From: Bacteroidales bacterium UBA4459
GTDB lineage: Bacteria > Bacteroidota > Bacteroidia > Bacteroidales > F082
Assembly: GCA_002389465.1 (NCBI GenBank)
Contig: DGOT01000185.1
Coordinates: 40,105-53,900 of the forward strand
Length of the DNA stretch: 13,796 nt
Direction of reading: 5' to 3'
The notes under the pieces were generated by a model. It did no database searches and had not been told where the DNA came from. It saw only the letters and a program-made list of their open reading frames with translations. Position 1 is the stretch's first letter. The number at the start of each line of letters is the position of its first letter. The translations under genes were made by a program, and so were the position numbers. Shown in pieces: positions 9,101-13,796 of this stretch.

Positions 9101-9540
9101 GAGAGATCAATGTCGGCTACCGCCGGATCTTCCAGCATGTCGTCCGGCAATTCGCTCTTTGCTTTATCCACGGCATCCTTAACATCCTGTAACGCAGTTT
9201 TTATGTCTACATCCGGCTGAAACTCTATAAAAACACTGGATGCATCCTGGCTGGAGAGCGAAGTCATTTTTTTAATTCCCTTTATCGACTCCACTTCCTT
9301 TTCAATGGGCCGCGTAATAAGGCTTTCAATATCTACCGGCGGGTTGCCGGGATAAATCGTTTGCACCATTACCGTAGGAAAACTAATTTCCGGAAATAAT
9401 TCCTTGGGAAGGGAAAAATATGAATAGAGCCCGAAACCAATAATGACCACCGTTAGCAAATAAACGGTGATTTTATTTTTTAGTGCCCAGTTGGAGAGCC
9501 AGAAAGTTCTGATTACTTTTTTATTATTGTCTTGTTCCAT
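6115..9540 (-). CDS. RND multidrug efflux transporter, inner-membrane pump (HAE1 type)
   Basis: A 1141-residue RND pump that exports substrates using the proton gradient, working with the adaptor and outer-membrane factor encoded upstream. Membrane helices are visible at about 24-42, 347-366, 372-391, 396-418, 447-466, 477-500, 588-606, 939-957, 963-982, 989-1013, 1054-1072 and 1100-1124, with large periplasmic porter loops at about 43-345 and 607-938. Two further hydrophobic segments (516-533, 536-555) lie between canonical helices 6 and 7, suggesting 14 helices. In helix 4 the proton-relay Asp pair of AcrB is D412-N413 (GMLVDNAIVV), and in helix 10 the AcrB Lys position is in VVVNNGIVLID (1003-1013), so the relay differs from AcrB as in many HAE1 relatives. 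A loop PKIYFGG...AFWGPMSW before the last helix is typical of Bacteroidota members. It is last in the operon, 49 bases after the adaptor. Substrates cannot be predicted. Confidence 0.95.
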   Translation of the reverse strand: MEQDNNKKVIRTFWLSNWALKNKITVYLLTVVIIGFGLYSYFSLPKELFPEISFPTVMVQTIYPGNPPVDIESLITRPIEKEVESIKGIKKMTSLSSQDASSVFIEFQPDVDIKTALQDVKDAVDKAKSELPDDMLEDPAVADIDLSEFPVININLSGDFSIVELKDYAEDLKDEIETIYEVSKVNITGITDREVRINLDPFKMSSLKVSYTDVENAVTRENVSMSGGDIKMGEIRRTIRLVGEFRDPSEIENIIVKSEKGNIVYLSDVGYVEYGFAERDSYARLDHQPVVSLQVVKKSGENLLSTIDQVNVILEGARENHTIPDKLIVTITNDQSEMVKRQLSNLENSIIMGMIFVIIILFLFLGTRNSLIVGLAIPMSMFLSFLILGIMDYKINMIVLFSLILALGMLVDNAIVVTENMFRYVQQGYSKMKAARQATGEVAVPIISSTATTLAAFFPLLFWDSIMGKFMSYMPETLIIVLSSSLLVALVIVPVVFTNYYKKGANVVLPKPSRHIRIIILLAVLAGGAYLLKINWLGTILLVFAFIGILDLLFMSRLALWFQRKGLVWLENTYLKFIRFALNGKTSYLFIAGTFLLMIFTMMFYFGSSPKVVFFPSQDPKLINILSELPINTDIDVTDSMTRIIEKKVFDVLKPDMNIVNSVLTTVGKGAAGENEGLSGRSGGTNRGLITVNFVEYEDRGGRNTREIQKVLEDNLVGQYPGVVISIEEQKHGPPTGKPINLEIHGKDFNTLLSLTDTIRSVINAARIPGIEALKIDLDVGKPELLVNINREKARRYGLSTGQIGEAIRTALFGKEISDFKEGEDEYKIRMKLDDKYRYNFEDLINQRITFRSQATGKIVQIPISAVADFTYSSTYGAINRIDRDRVITIYSNVMEGYNANEINSELKKLMKHFPIPAGVTYSFTGEQEEQQESMAFLETALLIAVALIAIILVTQFNSFVKPAMIIFTVLLSTIGVFGGLATFKMDFVVVMTGIGIVSLAGVVVNNGIVLIDYISLLKARKRKELGLPEGAQLPPEDAKECIVQGGKTRLRPVLLTAITTIFGLLPLAVGFNVDFISFLNTFDPKIYFGGDNVAFWGPMSWTVIFGLSFATFLTLVIVPSMYHALVQGKYKIDALFSKKK

Positions 9541-9589
9541 TATGTACGCATTTTTTTATCCGGTGAAAAAGCCGCTACGCCTGTTTTGT

Positions 9590-10738
9590 TTAGTCAACAA
9601 TTTGCAAAACAGTTCCGTCGGTCACGTTACTATATCCATCGGTAATGATCTTTTCACCGGGTTCCAATCCTGAAAGAACCTCACTTTTCTTACGATAAGA
9701 CTTACCCATAGTGATATATTTCTTTTTTGCAACCCACTGGTCACCATCCTTCTGCTCAACGTACAGGTAAGAACCTTTCATGTCTTCCCTGATAATCCGT
9801 GAAGGAACAACTATGTGGTTGCCGGAGTTGTAATTGTTGATGACAATACTCGCTAAAAGATTGGGTTTTAATATACCCTCCCTGTTCTCTATGGAAACCT
9901 GTACTTTGAATGTTCTGTTCTGCTTATCAACCACATGACCAATTCTTGTAATGGGTTTTCTGAATACCAACTCGGGATAGGAAGGGAAATAAACTTCCAC
10001 CGTATCACCTTCGTGGACTACCGGCAGATAGACTTCGGAAATTTTAGCCGTCACCTTCATTTTATCAAGTCCCACAATTTGCATCAGTTGCATGCCCGGC
10101 GTTGCCAGTTCTCCTTTCTTTTGAAAGATCGTTTCAATATAACCGTTTATCGGCGAATAAATAAGTGACATTTTATACTGGGCCTGAAGGGTTTCCAGTT
10201 TACCCTGAAGGCTTTCTACCTGATTTTTTGCATCCAGGTACTGCCGTTCCGAACCGATGTTTTTATCCCAGAGTTCATTTTGTTTGTTGTACATGGTTTC
10301 GGCATAGGCAAGTTGGGTTTTCACTTCATTTATGTTCTTCTCGATCAGGCTTGTGTTGAGCCTCGCCAGCAGTTGCCCCTTTTTAACATTCTGGCCTTCC
10401 ACAACATAAATTTCCGTTATCTGTCCGGAAACTTCCGGGCTGATGAACGCTTCGTCTTCCGCTTCGAGTTCGCCCGTGGCTTCAAAATACTCCGAAAACG
10501 GCTGAATTTGCGCTTCTTCCACCCTGACTTTCATTCCATTCTCCTGTCCTGATGAATTACTGGTTGCGCCAAGTTGATCTTCCAACTCGGTAATCTTATC
10601 GTTTAGCACGGCGATTTCTTCCCGGTATTCCCTGATTTTTTTCTTTACACTTTGCGGATCATTTGTATGGTCGGTTCCACACGAAATCATAAGTAATCCG
10701 GCGATGAACAGTACAATATAGTTTTTCATTTGATTCAT
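9590..10738 (-). CDS. RND efflux periplasmic adaptor (membrane fusion protein), lipoprotein
   Basis: A 382-residue HlyD/AcrA-type adaptor linking the RND pump to the outer-membrane factor. The signal peptide ends in LLMISC, so Cys20 is the likely lipidation site; Met4 is an alternative start that makes an equally good signal. A charged heptad-like segment (about 31-57) follows the anchor. The lipoyl/barrel-sandwich halves are at 97-127 (SPEVSGQITEIYVVEGQNVK) and 195-222 (SPINGYIETIFQKKGELATP), separated by the alpha-helical hairpin (about 130-190) that docks onto the outer-membrane factor. A beta-barrel (about 225-300) and membrane-proximal domain (about 305-380) complete the usual layout. 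The gene begins two bases after the stop of the TetR gene, so translation is probably coupled. Confidence 0.94.
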   Translation of the reverse strand: MNQMKNYIVLFIAGLLMISCGTDHTNDPQSVKKKIREYREEIAVLNDKITELEDQLGATSNSSGQENGMKVRVEEAQIQPFSEYFEATGELEAEDEAFISPEVSGQITEIYVVEGQNVKKGQLLARLNTSLIEKNINEVKTQLAYAETMYNKQNELWDKNIGSERQYLDAKNQVESLQGKLETLQAQYKMSLIYSPINGYIETIFQKKGELATPGMQLMQIVGLDKMKVTAKISEVYLPVVHEGDTVEVYFPSYPELVFRKPITRIGHVVDKQNRTFKVQVSIENREGILKPNLLASIVINNYNSGNHIVVPSRIIREDMKGSYLYVEQKDGDQWVAKKKYITMGKSYRKKSEVLSGLEPGEKIITDGYSNVTDGTVLQIVD

Positions 10739-10740
10739 TG

Positions 10741-11352
10741 TTATTTCAGTTTGTCAATATTTTGTTCTAAATAATTTCTTCCTTTTGTGTTCACAATCCC
10801 ATAAATGTGGTAGGTGAACACTTCTCTAAAAAACCCCGAGGTCATTATCTCATCCGAAGTAAAAATACCCGTTGACATAATGGCTTCGATACGCATCAGG
10901 TTAAGGCGCGCAATAATCTCTTCGTTTATTTCGGCCCGGTACAATCCTTCAGTTTTACCCCTTCTCAGGTTCTGGAGAACGCTATCGTATATAAATTTCC
11001 TCTTTCGTATAGTTACTTTTTGATATGTTTCAGGGTAATATTTCTTCAGATCGTAAATCAAGGTGGGTTTGTGTTCCTTGATCATCCGTAATTGCAAAGA
11101 ATAATTGGTCAGCATCTTCTCAATAGCGTTTTGCTTTTTTGCCAGTGCATGCTCCATTTCTATTTTTCGTTGTTCAAACAGATCGTCCATAACAGCACCG
11201 ACGAGTTCGCTCTTATCGGAAAAATGCTGATACAGTGTTTTTTTGGAGATTCCTATTTCGCGCACAACATCATCCATTGTCACACTTCGGATTCCGAATT
11301 CATGATAAAGCAATTTTACTTTTTCAATGATATCCTGTTTTTTATCAGCCAT
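10741..11352 (-). CDS. TetR/AcrR-family transcriptional regulator
   Basis: A 203-residue TetR-family protein. The N-terminal helix-turn-helix is plain: IIEKVKLLYHEFGIRSVTM, then DDVVREIGISKKTLYQHFSD (27-46), with the KKTLYQHF recognition helix and the following KSELV typical of the family. The C-terminal 150 residues are the variable helical ligand-binding and dimerisation part, which gives no clue to the inducer. The gene is second in the efflux operon, two bases after the outer-membrane factor stop and two bases before the adaptor start. It most likely represses its own operon and releases on binding a pump substrate. A candidate operator is the inverted repeat at 12748-12797. The regulator lying inside the operon it probably controls implies autoregulation. 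Confidence 0.93.
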   Translation of the reverse strand: MADKKQDIIEKVKLLYHEFGIRSVTMDDVVREIGISKKTLYQHFSDKSELVGAVMDDLFEQRKIEMEHALAKKQNAIEKMLTNYSLQLRMIKEHKPTLIYDLKKYYPETYQKVTIRKRKFIYDSVLQNLRRGKTEGLYRAEINEEIIARLNLMRIEAIMSTGIFTSDEIMTSGFFREVFTYHIYGIVNTKGRNYLEQNIDKLK

Positions 11353-11354
11353 AA

Positions 11355-12698
11355 TTATGGTGTTATCGATTTTGTTAACAGCTTTTTAAGTGTTTCGCCA
11401 GCTTTCAATAACCCTGCCGATGCGTTGATGTAATCTCTTTCAGCATTCAGATATTGTGTCTGTGTATTTAATATATCGAGACTCGAAGCCATTCCTTCAC
11501 TGAACTTAATGCTGGTTTTCATAAATATCTTTTCTGCCACTTTTCGGGCCTTTTCCTTATTTTGATAAACACGGTAAGCGTTCATGTACTCATTTTGGGC
11601 TGTCTGGTATTGAAGGTTGAGTGTAGTGATCAATTGTTTTTCACTTATCTCTACCTGCTCGAAGGCGATTTTTGCCTGTTTAACTTTTGCTTTTCGCTGT
11701 CCGCTTGAAAAAACAGGCACTTCTAACGTAATTCCCAGGGCACCACTTTGAAACCATTTGCCTTCGGAACTGAAAAAATCCCATGTGTTCCGCTGTGCTT
11801 CTGTCTGATAATTAACTCTTGCCGCCAAGGTTGGCATGTAGGCTGATTTCGCAAGATTAACCTGTAACAGAGTTAACTCTTTTTGTTTGTTGAGCGAAAC
11901 ATAATCAGCATTCTGCACATATTTGAATGATTGGGAAAAAATCAGTGAATTTTTGCTTTTTTCAATCAGGTCTTGCATGTCTTCGGTTAGAATAATGCTG
12001 TCATTTTCACTTAATCCCAGATAAAATTTCAGGAAAGCATAGGCAATGTTGCGTTGGTTTTCAAGAAATACACGGTTGGCTTCCAGGTCGGCTACCAGCA
12101 GTTCAAGCTGGTCAACATCAATGTCTTCAGCAAAACCTACTTCATAAATCTGTCGTGTTTCATCGGCCAGTGCTTTAGTCAACATATATGTTGTATCAAC
12201 GACGTTCAGAGCTGCTTCAGTGGAAAGCACATTGTAATAAGAGTTGGCCACCTGTTCCATGATTGCCAGTTTATCTTTGAAAAAATCGGCTGTTGTTTTT
12301 TCCAGGAATTTTTTAGCCGCTTTGAGCCCCACAAGGTATTCACCACTAAAAAGTAACTGGTTTAACGTGGCTCCGAGAGAGGCATTATAATTAGTCCCCA
12401 TTTGAATTTCCATTTCCTCTCCACCAGGAGTAAATGAAGGAAAAATGAAAGTCGGCCGGGCAAAATTGTCACTATAATTCACATTAGCATCAACCTGGGG
12501 CAATCCTAAAGCAGTGGATTCAAGCACCCGTGCTTTTGCCGCTTCTATGTTTTTTTCGGAAAGCATTACCTGGTAATTATTTTCCATGGCATAACTGGTG
12601 GCTTCCGACAGAGAAAAACGGTACACATCCTGAGCTTCTGCCTGGCTGATAAAAAATATCAGCAAGCAAAACACAACACTATATTCTATATATCTCAT
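11355..12698 (-). CDS. TolC-type outer-membrane efflux factor
   Basis: A 447-residue outer-membrane efflux protein forming the trimeric exit duct of the pump. The signal peptide MRYIEYSVVFCLLIFFISQAEA (1-22) fits cleavage before QDVYRFSL. Two OEP repeats are visible: the first from about 28 (LSEATSYAMENNYQVMLSEK) with a strand region GATLNQLLFSG, the second with its strand region ITLEVPVFSSGQRKAKVKQA, followed by long helices ending FSEGMASSLDILNTQTQYL. These are the usual alternating beta and coiled-coil elements. The ATG at 12698 is chosen because it gives a clean signal peptide and because an in-frame GTG at 12734 falls at the edge of the -7 promoter element and so would precede the transcript start. 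It is the first gene of the operon. Confidence 0.94.
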   Translation of the reverse strand: MRYIEYSVVFCLLIFFISQAEAQDVYRFSLSEATSYAMENNYQVMLSEKNIEAAKARVLESTALGLPQVDANVNYSDNFARPTFIFPSFTPGGEEMEIQMGTNYNASLGATLNQLLFSGEYLVGLKAAKKFLEKTTADFFKDKLAIMEQVANSYYNVLSTEAALNVVDTTYMLTKALADETRQIYEVGFAEDIDVDQLELLVADLEANRVFLENQRNIAYAFLKFYLGLSENDSIILTEDMQDLIEKSKNSLIFSQSFKYVQNADYVSLNKQKELTLLQVNLAKSAYMPTLAARVNYQTEAQRNTWDFFSSEGKWFQSGALGITLEVPVFSSGQRKAKVKQAKIAFEQVEISEKQLITTLNLQYQTAQNEYMNAYRVYQNKEKARKVAEKIFMKTSIKFSEGMASSLDILNTQTQYLNAERDYINASAGLLKAGETLKKLLTKSITP

Positions 12699-12733
12699 AG
12701 ATCCGATGATTTTTAAAATTTTACTTCGGGGCA

Positions 12734-12741
12734 CAAAGATA
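12734..12741 (-). promoter_or_regulatory. Bacteroidota-type -7 element for the efflux operon
   Basis: Read on the minus strand this is TATCTTTG, an exact match to TAnnTTTG, 35 bases upstream of the outer-membrane factor ATG. About 18 bases further upstream a TTTC (12763-12760) in the near arm of the inverted repeat sits where the -33 box is expected. Confidence 0.65.
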
Positions 12742-12747
12742 AATAAA

Positions 12748-12797
12748 AAATAAACTCAGGAAACGTTTTTAAGTTAAATAGTTTCCTGAGTTTATTT
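12748..12797. repeat. perfect 17-bp inverted repeat at the efflux operon promoter
   Basis: AAATAAACTCAGGAAAC (12748-12764) and GTTTCCTGAGTTTATTT (12781-12797) are exact reverse complements separated by 16 bases that themselves contain the near-palindrome TTTAAGTTAAA (12768-12778). On the minus strand the second arm is followed by TTTTTATTTATC, so the hairpin can terminate the basic lipoprotein gene that stops at 12845. The same DNA covers the expected -33 region of the efflux promoter, the right place for a TetR operator. Either or both roles fit; the perfect arm identity is seen directly, the function is inferred. Confidence 0.8.
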
Positions 12798-12844
12798 CAA
12801 GATCAAACCTAAAATTGTATGTGGCATGAATACGCCTGGTTTTT

Positions 12845-13147
12845 TTACCGGCATTTTTTATGGAAGGCTCTGTCTTTCAGAGATCTTTTTTTATTTTTTT
12901 TCATCTTCTTGTTTTCCTTTTTCATCTCTTTTATCATGCGCTTCGTTTCTTCAGACTGCCGGTCGTAATGCGCTTTCAACAAATCTTCATGATCGTTAGC
13001 TCCTTTTTTTTCCGACTGATTCTGCATTTTATAGGCTCTTCTCTGGCCTTTGCTGCCACGGCATCCGGAAGAATATAATACAACCGCCAGGGAGAACAAC
13101 ACTAAAAAGAGGTGGATTAATATGTTACTTTTGCAAAACAATTTCAT
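12845..13147 (-). CDS. small basic lipoprotein, unknown function
   Basis: A 100-residue protein with an N-terminal hydrophobic stretch (about 9-25) and the lipobox-like YSSGC, making Cys29 the likely lipidated residue. The mature part is very rich in Lys and Arg (tail EMKKENKKMKKNKKRSLKDR and then AFHKKCR) and is predicted to be largely helical and strongly positive. I do not recognise the family. A basic lipid-anchored tail could bind an anionic partner such as lipid A, peptidoglycan or nucleic acid, which is a guess. The ATG at 13147 is chosen because an in-frame TTG at 13159 lies inside the likely -7 promoter element. It is transcribed away from the Rieske-like gene and towards the efflux operon, with the 12748-12797 hairpin between. 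Confidence 0.72.
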   Translation of the reverse strand: MKLFCKSNILIHLFLVLFSLAVVLYSSGCRGSKGQRRAYKMQNQSEKKGANDHEDLLKAHYDRQSEETKRMIKEMKKENKKMKKNKKRSLKDRAFHKKCR

Positions 13148-13156
13148 GACGCACGA

Positions 13157-13164
13157 CAAAAATA
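13157..13164 (-). promoter_or_regulatory. possible -7 element for the basic lipoprotein gene
   Basis: On the minus strand this reads TATTTTTG, matching TAnnTTTG. It ends only nine bases before the ATG at 13147, so a transcript from here would have almost no leader. No well-spaced -33 box was found. Confidence 0.4.
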
Positions 13165-13169
13165 ACCGG

Positions 13170-13201
13170 TTTGTCTATGTAACAGGAACAAAATATTTTT
13201 A
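13170..13201 (+). promoter_or_regulatory. possible promoter of the Rieske-like lipoprotein gene
   Basis: TTTG (13170-13173) and TATTTTTA (13194-13201) are 20 bases apart, the spacing of Bacteroidota -33 and -7 boxes, with the final G of the -7 consensus replaced by A. The ATG follows 35 bases downstream. Confidence 0.35.
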
Positions 13202-13236
13202 ATTTAATTGCGTTCTGGATTAAATTTCCATAAATA

Positions 13237-13716
13237 ATGAAGCGGCACAGCATATTTCTTTTTACTGTATTTCTTACACTTTTCTTTTCTTTAGTGTCGT
13301 GCAATAAAGACAGCATTAATCCAAACCTTCCCAATGTGACTATCCGGATAAGCATCAACCCCAACTCAACCCAATTCCTTGAGTTAAACACCGTTAGCGG
13401 GTGGGTGTATTTAGATGAGAAACCCAGTGTTTACATTCCTCCCGGAAGCAGGGGCATTATTGTATGGCGTATGGATATGACTCATTTTAAAGCGTATGAA
13501 CGCCAACCTCCCAACGACCCGTTTACATGTTGCAACGAAAATTATTCGGTATGCGGTAAGCTGGTGGTAGGCGACAATTATCCGTTTGTAAAAGACACAT
13601 GTACAGGTAATATGTATCAATTGCTGGATGGTTCTTTGTTTGAAGGGGAGGGAAGGTACCCGTTAATTGAATATGCTGCCGAATACGATGGTGCCATCTT
13701 ATATATCCATAATTAA
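13237..13716 (+). CDS. Rieske-fold-like lipoprotein lacking cluster ligands
   Basis: A 159-residue lipoprotein: signal peptide with FFSLVSC, Cys22 lipidated, followed by NKDS. The rest resembles the Rieske domain of short Bacteroidota lipoproteins: a first strand NVTIRISINPNSTQFLEL (33-50), the segment RGIIVWRMDMTHFKAYER (72-89), and the C-terminal half VKDTCTGNMYQLLDGSLF then GRYPLIEYAAEYDGAILYI, which matches the usual CPCHGSxFdldGxvlxGPaxxPLxxYxv pattern. The residues that should ligate the [2Fe-2S] cluster are not there: the CxH site aligns with PPN (91-93) and the CxxH site with DTCT (120-123). Cys122 sits where the disulfide cysteine does, and Cys98, Cys99 or Cys106 could be its partner. 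It thus appears to be a Rieske fold without a cluster, located in the periplasm or on the outer membrane; its role is unknown. Confidence 0.8.
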   Translation: MKRHSIFLFTVFLTLFFSLVSCNKDSINPNLPNVTIRISINPNSTQFLELNTVSGWVYLDEKPSVYIPPGSRGIIVWRMDMTHFKAYERQPPNDPFTCCNENYSVCGKLVVGDNYPFVKDTCTGNMYQLLDGSLFEGEGRYPLIEYAAEYDGAILYIHN

Positions 13717-13719
13717 AAA

Positions 13720-13743
13720 AAGCGCTGCTCAGGAGCAACGCTT
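13720..13743. terminator. bidirectional terminator between Rieske-like gene and ahcY
   Basis: AAGCG-C-TGCTC pairs with GAGCA-A-CGCTT, with one internal mismatch and a tight turn. Read on the minus strand the stem is followed at once by TTTTT of a run of seven T, a strong intrinsic terminator for ahcY. On the plus strand it is followed by CTTCTTGTTT, usable for the Rieske-like gene, which stops four bases before the stem. Confidence 0.85.
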
Positions 13744-13769
13744 CTTCTTGTTTAGCTTAACTTAAGTTT

Positions 13770-13796
13770 TTAATACCTGTAATGATCCGGTTTGTA
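13770..13796 (-). CDS. ahcY: S-adenosylhomocysteinase, last eight codons only
   Basis: The minus strand from the right edge reads YKPDHYRY then TAA. The C-terminal KPDHYRY is almost invariant in S-adenosylhomocysteine hydrolase, where the Lys and Tyr reach into the NAD-binding site of the neighbouring subunit. The enzyme splits S-adenosylhomocysteine into adenosine and homocysteine in the methyl cycle. The preceding residue is Tyr where Phe is commonest. Only the tail is inside the window, so the call rests on this motif plus the correctly placed stop and the terminator that follows. Confidence 0.85.
   Translation of the reverse strand, partial: YKPDHYRY

Noticed and set aside
9541..9589. 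Possible regulatory hairpin in the adaptor-RND gap
   Set aside because: Only a 3-4 bp stem (CGG/CCG around CTTTTTCA) can be formed, too weak to support.
12699..12734. GTG at 12734 as the start of the outer-membrane factor
   Set aside because: It would add 12 residues before a complete signal peptide and falls at the edge of the promoter -7 element, so it should not be in the mRNA.
13125..13738. Minus-strand open frames of 69-88 codons opposite the Rieske-like gene
   Set aside because: They are antisense to a gene with a signal peptide and a recognisable fold, and they lack recognisable features themselves.
2164..13796. Adenosine kinase-like gene and ahcY as one adenosine-salvage cluster
   Set aside because: They are more than 10 kb apart on opposite strands with unrelated genes and terminators between them.

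Overview
The window looks like chromosomal DNA of a Bacteroidota bacterium, probably from the Bacteroidales/Marinilabiliales side; the genus cannot be read from the sequence. Support comes from promoter-like TAnnTTTG elements, AT-rich leaders without clear Shine-Dalgarno sites, lipoproteins with Bacteroidota-style signal peptides, and protein families (an EF-G paralog with altered GTPase motifs, a Rieske-like lipoprotein, a TolC-TetR-MFP-RND operon) typical of that phylum. No tRNA, rRNA, CRISPR array, insertion sequence or phage gene was seen, and no stretch over 300 bases lacks a gene.

Layout from left to right. Bases 1-2035 (minus strand) hold a membrane glycosyltransferase of the ArnT/PMT type, which runs off the left edge, preceded by a small four-helix membrane protein that overlaps its start. 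Bases 2164-5385 (plus strand) hold a PfkB-family adenosine kinase-like enzyme and an EF-G paralog, each behind its own promoter-like element. A hairpin terminator follows, then a PaaI-type hotdog thioesterase (5454-5975).

Bases 6115-12698 (minus strand) form one compact efflux operon in the order outer-membrane factor (TolC type), TetR-family repressor, periplasmic adaptor lipoprotein, RND inner-membrane pump. Together they encode a complete tripartite export pump plus its likely regulator. A perfect 17-bp inverted repeat lies at the promoter of this operon and is a candidate operator and/or the terminator of the preceding gene.

Bases 12845-13716 hold two divergent lipoprotein genes: a very basic 100-residue protein of unknown role (minus), and a Rieske-fold-like lipoprotein (plus) whose iron-sulfur ligands appear to be lost. 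At the right edge the last eight codons of ahcY (S-adenosylhomocysteinase) enter on the minus strand, facing the Rieske-like gene across a shared hairpin terminator.

The points most worth a second look are the EF-G paralog with three altered GTPase motifs, the ligand-less Rieske-like lipoprotein, the inverted repeat at the efflux promoter, and an RND pump predicted to have 14 rather than 12 membrane helices. None of these amounts to a clearly new system; most of the window is ordinary housekeeping and efflux genes.
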